Origin: Shewanella fidelis ATCC BAA-318
Lineage (GTDB): Bacteria > Pseudomonadota > Gammaproteobacteria > Enterobacterales > Shewanellaceae
Direction: 5' to 3'
Assembly (NCBI RefSeq): GCF_000518605.1
Contig: NZ_JADX01000004.1
Location: 186,001 to 250,000, forward strand
DNA length: 64,000 nt
Shown: positions 27,200 to 35,400 of the stretch, in pieces
How the letters are laid out: each line of letters opens with the position of its first letter
Numbering within the stretch: position 1 is the stretch's first letter
Made by a program: the position numbers and the translations under genes
Notes under the pieces: generated by a model
What the model was told of the DNA's origin: nothing
What the model saw: only the letters and a program-made list of their open reading frames with translations
Database searches by the model: none

Positions 27200-28786
27200 A
27201 TGACCATGTCCATATACGCAAAAGAAAAATCCGCTGAGCGTCCCACCGCATTAGAGCTTCGTGGTATCGACAAAAAATTCGGCGCCGTTCACGCAAACAA
27301 AGATATCTGCTTAAAAATTCCTGCTGGCACCATTCACGGTATTATCGGTGAGAACGGTGCAGGTAAATCCACCTTAATGAACATCATTTATGGTTTCTAC
27401 ACCGCAGACAAAGGTGAGATCTTAATTGATGGTATCGAGCGTAAACTCGCTAACTCTAAAGAAGCCATCAGCTATGGCATTGGCATGGTGCATCAACATT
27501 TTATGTTGGTAGATAACTTTACCGTGCTTGAAAACGTGATTTTAGGAGCTGAAGAGGGCGGTATACTTAAGCCTAGCCTAAGAAAAGCACGTAAAGAGCT
27601 TGAACGCTTAGCCAAAGAGTACCAACTTGATGTACCACTTGATAGCTTAATTGAAGAGCTGTCAGTTGGATTGCAGCAGCGGGTTGAGATCTTAAAGGCC
27701 CTGTATCGCGGTGCAAAAATCCTCATTCTTGATGAACCAACTGGTGTGTTAACGCCGCAAGAAACTGAGCACTTATTCCATATCTTTGATGCTTTGCGTG
27801 CGCAAGGCGTAACGATTTTGCTGATCACTCATAAGCTTAAAGAGATCCTTTCAGCAACGGATAACGTGTCAGTTATGCGTCAAGGTGAAATGGTTGCTCA
27901 CAGAGTGACAGCAAACACCAATAAAGAAGAGTTGGCAGAGCTGATGGTTGGCCGTAAGGTGCGCCTAAAAGCTGAAAAAAGTGATGCTAAACCAACTGAA
28001 GTATTACTATCTACTGACAAGCTGACTTACACCGACTCTATGGGCGTTGACCGTCTCAAAGAAGTGTCGATGGAGATCCGTGCCGGTGAGGTGGTAGGTA
28101 TCGCAGGTGTCTCTGGTAATGGACAGTCAGAGCTACTTAGCGCACTTGCCGGCCTTATAACACCAACCCGCGGTAGTATCAAAGTAGGCAATAGCGTTAT
28201 TGATGCCAATAACCCAACTTGTGCCGACGGTATGCGCAAGCTCAAAGTGGGTCATATTCCTGAAGATAGATTGGTGATGGGCTTGATTAAGTCTTTCACT
28301 GCGGAAGAGTCAGCCATTCTTGGTCATCATAATCAGGCGCAATATAACGGCGCACTGTTTAACAAGCCAAAATTCATCACCTCTGAGTGTAAGCGTCTGA
28401 TGGATGAATGGGACGTAAGACCTCGTGATCCTAAACTGAAGAGCTCACTGTTCTCTGGTGGTAACCAGCAAAAGCTGATTATTGCTCGAGAAGTCGATCA
28501 AGACCCAGATATTTTACTGATTGGTCAGCCTACCCGTGGTGTGGATATTGGTGCGATTGAGTTTATTCATAAACGCATTATTGAGCTACGTGAGCAAGGC
28601 AAGGGGATCTTGCTGGTATCGGTAGAGCTTGATGAGGTGATGTCGCTTGCTGACCGTATCATAGTGATGTTTGACGGCCATATTGTGGGCGAAGTGGATG
28701 CCAATAAGGCTGATGAGAAAACCTTAGGAATGATGATGGCAAATATTCTGCCTGATGAGCTGGCTTCGAATAAAGGAGGTCAGTAA
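27200..28786 (+). CDS. Nucleoside ABC importer, fused double ATPase
   Basis: The 528-residue protein has two ABC domains in tandem. The first has Walker A GENGAGKST, signature LSVGLQQRVEI and Walker B LILDEPTG. The second has GVSGNGQSE in place of a full Walker A Lys/Ser, signature FSGGNQQKLIIAREV and Walker B ILLIGQPTRGVD. The second Walker B has Gly-Gln where Asp-Glu is usual, the normal asymmetry of this sugar/nucleoside (RbsA/NupA-like) class. It powers the two permeases encoded downstream. Its stop overlaps the next start (TAATG). Confidence 0.92.
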   Translation: MTMSIYAKEKSAERPTALELRGIDKKFGAVHANKDICLKIPAGTIHGIIGENGAGKSTLMNIIYGFYTADKGEILIDGIERKLANSKEAISYGIGMVHQHFMLVDNFTVLENVILGAEEGGILKPSLRKARKELERLAKEYQLDVPLDSLIEELSVGLQQRVEILKALYRGAKILILDEPTGVLTPQETEHLFHIFDALRAQGVTILLITHKLKEILSATDNVSVMRQGEMVAHRVTANTNKEELAELMVGRKVRLKAEKSDAKPTEVLLSTDKLTYTDSMGVDRLKEVSMEIRAGEVVGIAGVSGNGQSELLSALAGLITPTRGSIKVGNSVIDANNPTCADGMRKLKVGHIPEDRLVMGLIKSFTAEESAILGHHNQAQYNGALFNKPKFITSECKRLMDEWDVRPRDPKLKSSLFSGGNQQKLIIAREVDQDPDILLIGQPTRGVDIGAIEFIHKRIIELREQGKGILLVSVELDEVMSLADRIIVMFDGHIVGEVDANKADEKTLGMMMANILPDELASNKGGQ

Positions 28787-29916
28787 TGAACGACTCTAAA
28801 ATCCCATCTTGGGTAAATATCTTTGTTTTACCTTTGATTAATATCATGTTTGCTTTTGCGTTTGCTGCCGGTATTTTCTTGGCGGTTGATGTCAACCCAA
28901 TTGAAGCGGCTGGGGTGATGGTACGCGGCGCCTTGGGTTACCAAGAGGGTATTGGTTACACGCTTTATTATGCAACCAACTTTATCTTTACTGGTTTAGC
29001 GGTGGCGATGGCATTCTCTGCTGGCCTGTTTAACATTGGTGGTGAAGGCCAAGCTTATATGGGCGGCTTAGGTGTCGGTCTTGCCTGTTTGGCACTTGAT
29101 AGCACTTTACCATTTTGGGCGCTGCTGCCGATTACGATGTTAGCAAGTATGCTGTTTGGTGCGCTGTTCGCGTTGATCCCTGCATATTTACAAGCGTACC
29201 GTGGTAGTCACATCGTTATTACCACCATCATGTTTAACTTTATTGCTTCTGCGCTAATGGTTTACCTATTGGTAAACGTACTTAAGCTTGAAGGCCAAAT
29301 GGCACCTGTATCGCGGGTATTTGAAGATAGCGCCGGCTTACCTATGTTCCATGAAATGGCGGCATGGTTTGGCTTCTCTTTCTCACAGTCACCAATGAAC
29401 TTAAGCTTCTTTATCGCGCTTATCTGCTGCGTACTCGTGTGGGCATTACTGTGGCGTACTCGCTGGGGATATGCCATTCGTGCAATGGGCGCTAGCCCAA
29501 GTGCAGCTGAATACGGCGGCATTAACTATAAAAAACTGATCATCGTGGTGATGCTAATCTCTGGTGCGCTATCGGGCATGATGGGTTTGAACGAAGTACA
29601 AGGCTATAGCCAGCAGCTAAAACTCGACTTTGTGGCGGGTTACGGCTTTACCGGAATTGCGGTGTGTTTGATTGGCCGTAGTCATCCTATCGGTATCATC
29701 TTGGCCAGTATTTTGTTTGGCATGTTGTACCAAGGTGGTGCTGAGCTGTCATTCGATTATCCAAATATCGACCGTGAAATGATCCAAGTGGTTCAAGCAT
29801 TGGTGGTGCTATTTAGCGGTGCCTTAGCATTGATGTTAGTTAAACCGACTGAGAAGCTATTTGTGTTTCTTGATCAAAAGAAAACCGCGCTAGCTGGCAC
29901 TAAGGCGGAGGCATAA
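28786..29916 (+). CDS. Nucleoside ABC importer permease 1
   Basis: The 376-residue membrane protein has about eight to ten hydrophobic helices and the BPD_transp_2 family pattern: FSAGLFNIGGEGQAYMGGLG, YRGSHIVITTIMFNFIAS, WRTRWGYAIRAMGASPSAAEYGGI and GYGFTGIAVCLIGRSHPIG. It is equivalent to NupB/YufP. Its ATG overlaps the ATPase stop and the next permease starts three bases after its own stop, so the three are tightly coupled. Confidence 0.92.
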   Translation: MNDSKIPSWVNIFVLPLINIMFAFAFAAGIFLAVDVNPIEAAGVMVRGALGYQEGIGYTLYYATNFIFTGLAVAMAFSAGLFNIGGEGQAYMGGLGVGLACLALDSTLPFWALLPITMLASMLFGALFALIPAYLQAYRGSHIVITTIMFNFIASALMVYLLVNVLKLEGQMAPVSRVFEDSAGLPMFHEMAAWFGFSFSQSPMNLSFFIALICCVLVWALLWRTRWGYAIRAMGASPSAAEYGGINYKKLIIVVMLISGALSGMMGLNEVQGYSQQLKLDFVAGYGFTGIAVCLIGRSHPIGIILASILFGMLYQGGAELSFDYPNIDREMIQVVQALVVLFSGALALMLVKPTEKLFVFLDQKKTALAGTKAEA

Positions 29917-29919
29917 ATT

Positions 29920-30885
29920 ATGTTTGAGAATATTATTCTTATCTTAGATGCAACCCTACGTGTATCGGCACCATTGATTTTGGCTGCGCTGGCAGGCTTG
30001 TTCTCAGAGCGCTCAGGTATCGTTAACATCGCCCTTGAAGGTAAGATGTTGTCAGCTGCCTTTTCGGCGGCCGCAACCGCTACTGTAACCGGTTCTGTGT
30101 GGCTAGGTTTACTTGCGGGGATCGGTGTTTCAGTGATGCTATCACTGGTACACGGTTTTGCGACTATTACTCATCGGGGCGACCAAATCGTATCTGGTGT
30201 AGCAATCAACATGTTAGCAGTGGGTTTAACTGTCACGCTTGGGCGCTTCTGGTTCGGTTTAGGTGGTCAAACACCAGCGCTAACCGATGACTCTCGCTTT
30301 ACTGCTATCACTCTACCATTTGCCGATGCATTAGCCGATGTGCCAGTTATTGGCATGCTTTATAGCCAGCTAATATCAGGCCATAACTTCTTAGTTTATC
30401 TGTCGTTGTTTGCTGTACCTGCGGTTTACTGGGTTGTTTATAAAACCCGTTTTGGCCTTAGACTGCGTGCAACAGGTGAAAACCCACATGCTGTAGATAC
30501 TGCCGGTATCTCAGTTGCTTGGATCCGTTACCGCGCACTGATTATTGCTGGTGTGTTAGCGGGGATGGCGGGTGCTTACTTATCGACTGCCCACAGCGCA
30601 GGCTTTGTGCCGAACATGAGTGCGGGTAAAGGCTTTATCGCGTTAGCGGCATTGATTTTTGGTAAGTGGAAGCCTGTACCAGTATTGTTTGGTTGTTTGC
30701 TGTTTGGTTTCTTAGACGCGATTGCAATTCGTCTACAAGGTGTTGAGCTACCGTTGGTTGGCGAAATCCCAGTACAAGCGATTGAGGTATTACCTTATAT
30801 CTTAACCGTGTTGCTACTAGCAGGCTTTATTGGCCGCGCGGTAGGGCCAAAGGCGATTGGACAACCTTACGTTAAGTCTCGTTAG
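29920..30885 (+). CDS. Nucleoside ABC importer permease 2
   Basis: The 321-residue second permease (NupC/YufQ-like) shows FSERSGIVNIALEGKMLSAA, THRGDQIVSGVAINMLA, YKTRFGLRLRATGENPHAVDTAGI and GKGFIALAALIFGKWKP. These are the same family landmarks as permease 1, consistent with a heterodimeric channel. It is the last gene of the importer operon; the sequence downstream is a repeat cluster rather than a simple terminator. Confidence 0.92.
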   Translation: MFENIILILDATLRVSAPLILAALAGLFSERSGIVNIALEGKMLSAAFSAAATATVTGSVWLGLLAGIGVSVMLSLVHGFATITHRGDQIVSGVAINMLAVGLTVTLGRFWFGLGGQTPALTDDSRFTAITLPFADALADVPVIGMLYSQLISGHNFLVYLSLFAVPAVYWVVYKTRFGLRLRATGENPHAVDTAGISVAWIRYRALIIAGVLAGMAGAYLSTAHSAGFVPNMSAGKGFIALAALIFGKWKPVPVLFGCLLFGFLDAIAIRLQGVELPLVGEIPVQAIEVLPYILTVLLLAGFIGRAVGPKAIGQPYVKSR

Positions 30886-30930
30886 GCTTCGCTAGCGATA
30901 GCGTGGCTTATCGTTTTTGATGTAAGAGCA

Positions 30931-31051
30931 ATCAAACTTCGTTTGATAAAAGTGATTCAGTTAGACTTCGTCTAACAATTAAAGTCGTGAGCTTCCAGCT
31001 CACACTCGGGCAAGAGGGGGACTACAGCTTCCCCCTCTTGCATCTCCCGAG
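30931..31051. repeat. Cluster of four successive perfect hairpins
   Basis: In 121 bases: ATCAAAC-TTC-GTTTGAT (30931-30947), GTTAGAC-TTC-GTCTAAC (30961-30977), GTGAGCT-TCC-AGCTCAC (30987-31003), and a nested stem. The nested stem has CTCGGG (31005-31010) pairing with CCCGAG (31046-31051) around GCAAGAGGGGGA (31010-31021) pairing with TCCCCCTCTTGC (31030-31041). It lies between two convergent transcription units. A short frame across it (30987-31229) is an artefact of the repeats. It looks like a composite palindromic intergenic repeat (REP/BIME-like). Confidence 0.7.
30960..30986 (+). repeat. 27-bp direct repeat, copy B
   Basis: This matches 25376-25402 at 24 of 27 positions in the same orientation. 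It contains the second hairpin of the cluster plus the tail AACAATTAAAGTC. Confidence 0.6.
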
Positions 31052-31081
31052 CCGCCCCTACGAAGTTGTAGATCCTCAGTT

Positions 31082-31114
31082 ATTTTCGACAATCGCTATC
31101 GCCTCATATTCGCC
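31082..31114 (+). repeat. Inverted repeat flanking the AAA_13 gene, left copy
   Basis: ATTTTCGACAATCGCTATCG and the next 13 bases match the reverse complement of 33679-33711 at 26 of 33 positions. The remaining sequence to 31283 is non-coding, with a shared GGCTA(T/C)CTCGGCAT piece further in. Confidence 0.5.
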
Positions 31115-31283
31115 GTCCATGGCTCACCTAAGGCTATCTCGGCATCCATGCCTCGCTCACGCGATTGACTTCAATAACCTCGGCAACTCCGATGGGGATT
31201 TGGTGTTTTCTGTGAGTGTGGTGCTTTAGTTCGTATTATTTATTCTGCGTACTAGAGCAATGCGCTGCATCACTATTAATAAG

Positions 31284-33497
31284 TCAAGCAAAATAGGCGT
31301 CATAATGTGGCTTGTCATTAGTTTCAATAGCAGTGCTAATGATGCTCCAAATATTAGCTAATTGTGGCTGTACGGCTTCAGGTAGTTGCGTGCCAAGCTC
31401 CATTGACTTTGCATGACACTTTTCATTCATGTACTCATACAGGGCGTTTGACTTCACTTCTGCGTCATCAATGCCTTTCAAAAAGTTAGGGGCGATATGA
31501 TCTGTCCCTTGCTTTCTGAAATCCGTCAGGTTGAATCTGAACGAAAAATACACTTCCATTATCTTTCTGACATATGACTGAACAGCAATGGCATCACAGT
31601 TCTGTGGTTGGGAGACCGCTTCTTTGACTTTACTGATCAGATAAGCGTATTCAGACCTATGGTTCTTCAACAAATCAGGCAGTTGGTCAATTTGCGACTG
31701 ATGGTCTTTACGGTTAATCAAGAAGTACTGCGAACGTTTCTGGTTGCCTTCTTTTGCACGATAGTAAGACATCCACATCTTAACTAGATTGAAGAATTCA
31801 AAGTTATGCGTAGATATGAAAAGCTGCTCTACCTTGTCATGATTCAGCTTACTTTTAATGATCCCAATAACGTTATAAATATGGTTTGAATCAAGGCTAC
31901 AGATAGGGTCATCTAGATATACAATTGGCTTAACATCTTTCAGTGCTTCATCTTCAAGCTGCGTTATGAAGTACGCGAAGGCAATAGCCGTACGTTCACC
32001 ATCTGATAAGTGCTTGGCTTCTCGCTCTTCACGCATGAACTTGTATGTACCATCAATTGGCTTAATTTCAATATCTGTCTTGCCGAAGTATTGTCTAAGG
32101 TTGTCATTAAGGCTTTGGGCGCCTTGTTTAGTGTTATTCAGTTCAGCTTTAATGACTTCGATACGTCCATTTTTAGCATTGATATCACTTTGCGATGTTT
32201 CAGCAGCATCTTGAAATGCTTTGATATCTATTGCTGCTTGTTGGTAGTCATAATCCTGTGTCTCTTGATAGACATAGTGACGCTTGATCGCTTCAATAGC
32301 CTGTCTTTGTTCGGTTGAATGATTAGAGGCTCTTTCGTTATGCGTTTCAATTGGCGCATTGAATTTTTCAAGTAACTCTGTTGCATCTGGTAATGGATAA
32401 TTTGAAGGACTGAAGGAGACAGCCTCTGCCATGTGTTCTTTTTTATCCGTAAGCAAATTCATAAGTGATAGTTTTACAGCATCAACAGATTCAATCAGTG
32501 GCTCAACTTCATTTCTAATGTCATCGAACCCCGTCTGTAAATCAGGATACAACAGGCTAGTCTTAGGAATGCTGGAAGTTAATGATTTTGCCTTTACTGA
32601 CGCAATAGCTGAATCTATTCGCTGACTTAAATCTTTATACGCTTTTGAGAAGTATCTATTTAGTTCTTCTAACCGTTCTGGATTGATTGGGCTTTGACAG
32701 AACTGACAAGTCGTGTGACCTTCGTGACGTTCAATACCGTCTTCAACCCAATCCCTTAATCTCTTGTCTGCATCTAATTCAGCAATGGTTGTCTGTGTAA
32801 CTGACGTACGTAAGATGTCTTCGATTTCGGTGAAGACAGTAGTCATATCAGGTACAGTAATTATTGCTTTAGGCGCACTAGCAACGGCAGTGGCTTTTGC
32901 TGTATCTATGTATGCACCTAATTGCTCAGGTGACAATTTATGTTCAGCGGTTGCACCACTAAGCATTGATTTTACACTTGCTGCATTGAAGGTTGATCTG
33001 CCAAGAATGTTTAAGTCAGTGACATTGCGTCCAACGGCTGTAAGTCGTTTGTTCTTTTCTTTTTCTTTATCGTTCGCTGATTTTAAATTGTTTTCGCGTT
33101 CTTGTTCTTTGGCGGGAATAGCTGCTTCAAGTTCTTGAAGTTCAATTTCAAAGTCAATGTTTCGTTCACCGACAATCAAAACAGGGTTAACGCTTGATTC
33201 ATCAAAGTTAACGTTCTTTGCTATGTAATCTGAATTGAATACACGCAGATTCTCAACCTTTTGGATCGCGTTGCTTTTGATTGAAGTACTTTCATGCTGA
33301 TTAATTTCAAACGAACCAGTTTCAAACCCTTCAGGCATTTCACCTAACTGTATGGCGCGGAAGATACGTGATAATGTTGTCTTCCCTGAATAGTTAAAGC
33401 CATAGAATAGATTGAATTGATAGAAAGGCTGCCCAGCATTAGTTTTAGCGTCCTTGAAAATACCGAAATTTTGTATTGATTTTAAGTTCTTAAACAT
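31284..33497 (-). CDS. AAA_13 ATPase, RloC/PrrC-like candidate anticodon nuclease
   Basis: The 737-residue protein has Walker A GFNYSGKTT (33-41), a coiled-coil middle with CQFC near 264-267, signature LSDGERTAIAFAYF (near 495), Walker B IVYLDDP (near 525) and an H-loop STHNFEF. This head pattern is that of AAA_13 proteins such as PrrC and RloC. The CxxC recalls the zinc hook of RloC. The C-terminal region has VRKIMEVYF (R-x3-E, near 642) and a His in NEKCHAKS (near 694), compatible with the Arg-Glu-His triad of these tRNA nucleases. It stands alone, with no restriction-modification partner nearby, in an interval bounded by repeats. Phage defence is inferred. Confidence 0.72.
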   Translation of the reverse strand: MFKNLKSIQNFGIFKDAKTNAGQPFYQFNLFYGFNYSGKTTLSRIFRAIQLGEMPEGFETGSFEINQHESTSIKSNAIQKVENLRVFNSDYIAKNVNFDESSVNPVLIVGERNIDFEIELQELEAAIPAKEQERENNLKSANDKEKEKNKRLTAVGRNVTDLNILGRSTFNAASVKSMLSGATAEHKLSPEQLGAYIDTAKATAVASAPKAIITVPDMTTVFTEIEDILRTSVTQTTIAELDADKRLRDWVEDGIERHEGHTTCQFCQSPINPERLEELNRYFSKAYKDLSQRIDSAIASVKAKSLTSSIPKTSLLYPDLQTGFDDIRNEVEPLIESVDAVKLSLMNLLTDKKEHMAEAVSFSPSNYPLPDATELLEKFNAPIETHNERASNHSTEQRQAIEAIKRHYVYQETQDYDYQQAAIDIKAFQDAAETSQSDINAKNGRIEVIKAELNNTKQGAQSLNDNLRQYFGKTDIEIKPIDGTYKFMREEREAKHLSDGERTAIAFAYFITQLEDEALKDVKPIVYLDDPICSLDSNHIYNVIGIIKSKLNHDKVEQLFISTHNFEFFNLVKMWMSYYRAKEGNQKRSQYFLINRKDHQSQIDQLPDLLKNHRSEYAYLISKVKEAVSQPQNCDAIAVQSYVRKIMEVYFSFRFNLTDFRKQGTDHIAPNFLKGIDDAEVKSNALYEYMNEKCHAKSMELGTQLPEAVQPQLANIWSIISTAIETNDKPHYDAYFA

Positions 33498-33678
33498 ATG
33501 GACTCTCCCTGTAAATGGTCAGGGAATTGTACTATGTGTTATTAATTTATATTTATGATTGATATCAATTTGATTGCTTAATCGTTTTCGCTAATATGCC
33601 GAGGTAGCCATCGTAGAGCCACGGTCTTTCTCGTGCATCCATGCACTTCAAGACACTCAGGTCTCCTGCCTATCAGAT

Positions 33679-33711
33679 GGCTATTCTGAGGCTATAGATA
33701 TTTTCGAAAAT
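33679..33711 (-). repeat. Inverted repeat flanking the AAA_13 gene, right copy
   Basis: Its reverse complement matches 31082-31114 at 26 of 33 positions, starting with the same ATTTTCGA-AAT core and GCCTCA block. The pair brackets the AAA_13 gene in opposite orientation. Confidence 0.5.
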
Positions 33712-33717
33712 GTCATT

Positions 33718-33750
33718 CGTAAAAAGAAGCACAACCCTACCCAACATAGG
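33718..33750. repeat. Degenerate copy of the fbp terminator sequence
   Basis: AGCACAACCCTA followed four bases later by ACATAGGA and then TTG repeats the order seen at 35287-35314. The second arm of the hairpin is lost here (TTGAGGGGC instead of TTGTGCTTTT). The two copies bracket the tautomerase and small exported protein genes. Confidence 0.5.
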
Positions 33751-33938
33751 AATTGAGGGGCTTCTACTTAAATTTACTCTCTTCGTTCGTTGGAACCATT
33801 AACTGTTGGATAGCCGCTCGTGCCAGTATAGGCAACCGTTATTTCCGCTTAGAAAAGCGTCATGTTTAATCATGAATTTTTTAGTTCGTAAAATATGCAA
33901 TAATGCTGGTGGGCACGATAATAACTAAGGACGGTTTT

Positions 33939-34145
33939 ATGCCATTTATTGCTTTTGAATCTGGTCAATTAACCGATGACGTAAAAGAGCAACTGATTGA
34001 AAAGTTGACAGACGTTGCAGTTGAAATTACAGGGATACCTAAAGAGCTATTTTTAGTTTCTATTAGAGAACAGCCTGATAATAATATTGCTGTTGGCGGT
34101 AAAAGTGTGCGGCAGATTAAGGAAGAAATAGCACAACAATCCTAA
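33939..34145 (+). CDS. 4-oxalocrotonate tautomerase family protein
   Basis: The 68-residue product begins Met-Pro (MPFIAFESGQLT). Pro1, exposed after Met removal, is the catalytic base of the tautomerase superfamily. The body follows the 4-OT pattern (KEQLIEKLTDVAVEITGIPKELFLVSIREQP, NIAVGGKSVRQ). ATG 33939 is preceded by AAGGA at seven bases; an earlier in-frame start would bury the Pro and is rejected. 4-OT paralogues act on enol/keto acids as homohexamers, but no pathway genes are nearby and the substrate is unknown. Confidence 0.88.
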   Translation: MPFIAFESGQLTDDVKEQLIEKLTDVAVEITGIPKELFLVSIREQPDNNIAVGGKSVRQIKEEIAQQS

Positions 34146-34515
34146 TGTCACTATTGCTCTATTATTTTTAGTGCAGCACGCATTGGACTGCTATGAATTA
34201 TATTGGTGGATTGATTGGTGGTTTTTTCTAGTCAGTAGCTGGTGCTACAAATAGATCAAACTAGTTTGGTTTTTTAACTCAATATAATTAGAAATCATTA
34301 GATCCCATGTATGATGTTAACTTCATGTATGGGATTGATTTTTTTTAAAATATTGCAAGGTGTAAGAGTCAAAGCTGCAATATAAAGTGAACTCTTATAT
34401 TCTTAAGTGCTTTTATACACTATGGGCCACACATAAAGCTTTCATCACTTGAGCCGTCTACATGCTCATATCTACCACAAACTTCAAAGGGAGCATTTTT
34501 GCAGTGAACAGCGTA
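34146..34515. other. Intergenic region, nothing recognisable
   Basis: About 370 AT-rich bases between convergent genes. No stable hairpin with a T-run is obvious, and a short plus-strand frame at 34449-34646 overlaps the next gene without a ribosome site. Confidence 0.5.
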
Positions 34516-34932
34516 TCACTTGTTTTTGTCCATTCTGTCTAACTCGTTATGTAATTGCTTATCAAAGCTTTTTAACTCACTATTCAGAGATATTTCGAAA
34601 CCTCTTCTTCTTATTTTTTTATCTTTTTCAATGTCAAAAAAAATGACGTGCTTATTGTTAATTCCTTTACTTGTTTTAAAGAAAGCCTTTTGTGAAAGCT
34701 TGTTTAAAATCGCTGCGGTTTTCTTAAATCTGTCTTTGTCATTCTCAATCTTTGACAAAGTATCAAAGGTTACTCTTAACTCATTGAATGTTTTTGGTGA
34801 TATGGTTTTGTCATTAGTTGATTCTAATGATAATTGACCATTGCTATTTATTTCAAAGGTAAGGTTGCTTGATGCGTAACTATAGTGAGGAAATAAAATT
34901 GCTATAAATAGTAAAAGATATACTTTTTTCAT
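34516..34932 (-). CDS. Small exported protein of unknown function
   Basis: The 138-residue product has a signal peptide (MKKVYLLLFIAILFPHYSYA-SS) and a basic, lysine-rich mature part (KDRFKKTAAILNKLSQKAFFKTSKGINNKHVIFFDIEKDKKIRRRG). No cysteine, membrane segment or family motif is visible in the mature part. An AAGGATG ribosome site sits seven bases before the ATG, supporting a real gene. AT-rich composition and its position in a repeat-bounded interval suggest recent acquisition. Confidence 0.65.
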   Translation of the reverse strand: MKKVYLLLFIAILFPHYSYASSNLTFEINSNGQLSLESTNDKTISPKTFNELRVTFDTLSKIENDKDRFKKTAAILNKLSQKAFFKTSKGINNKHVIFFDIEKDKKIRRRGFEISLNSELKSFDKQLHNELDRMDKNK

Positions 34933-35280
34933 AGAGACATCCTTGTTCTGCTAGCTTGTTATTCAAGAGCTAAGATTTAACACCCACTATAAAAAGTCAA
35001 GCCGAAAACCAAGTAAGGTAGCAAATTACTTTATTAATAATATTAATTAAACTTATTAAGTTTATTGATATACAAGCTATGCGTCTGTATAGGTTAAGTA
35101 AACTTTCAAATGCCTGAAGCTAATGTGCAAAACTTGGCTTGCAGACTCTATCGAAGTTGCTGAAATCTGTAGATAACTCTTTAGCGTAAATATTGCCCTA
35201 GAACCATCATGGATGATGCTAACGACTTTTACTAAGCGCAATTTGATCTCAATAAGCTCTCTGCACCAAAAACAGAGCGC
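34933..35280. other. Intergenic region upstream of the small exported protein gene
   Basis: About 350 AT-rich bases, presumably carrying the promoter of the minus-strand gene. TTAATAATATTAATTAA near 35034-35050 is palindromic. Nothing else is recognised. Confidence 0.5.
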
Positions 35281-35325
35281 AAAAAAAGCACAACCCTAAC
35301 TTACATAGGATTGTGCTTTTTGTTA
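35281..35325 (-). terminator. Rho-independent terminator of fbp
   Basis: Read on the minus strand, AAAAGCACAA pairs with TTGTGCTTTT around a roughly 17-base loop, followed by a T-run. It lies after the heptamer array, about 75 bases beyond the fbp stop. Confidence 0.75.
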
Positions 35326-35335
35326 TCGATCCCTG

Positions 35336-35400
35336 CTAGAACCTAGAACCTAGAACCTAGAACCTAGGACCTAGGACCTAGGACCTAGGACCTAGGACCT
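35336..35400. repeat. Heptamer tandem array (CTAGAAC)4(CTAGGAC)5
   Basis: Nine uninterrupted 7-bp units run from 35336 to 35398. The first four are CTAGAAC and the last five are CTAGGAC. The following partial unit supplies CT of CTA (35399-35401), the complement of the fbp TAG stop codon. The array therefore lies inside the fbp 3' untranslated region, between stop codon and terminator. Confidence 0.95.

Larger units (their letters stand above)
33498..33938. other. Non-coding interval with repeat fragments
   Basis: The gap holds the probable AAA_13 promoter (its ATG complement is at 33495-33497), the right inverted repeat (33679-33711) and a degenerate copy of the fbp terminator arm (33718-33750). 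It ends with the AAGGA ribosome site (about 33927) of the tautomerase. No gene is visible. Confidence 0.55.

Noticed and set aside
30987..31229. 80-residue plus-strand frame after the importer operon
   Set aside because: It runs through the hairpin cluster and a dispersed repeat, has no ribosome site, and its sequence has no protein-like pattern.
34520..34837. Plus-strand frame opposite the small exported protein gene
   Set aside because: The minus-strand frame has a clear signal peptide and ribosome site; the plus-strand one is its low-complexity shadow.
35336..35400. CRISPR array
   Set aside because: The repeats are 7-bp, contiguous and have no spacers; no cas genes are in the window.
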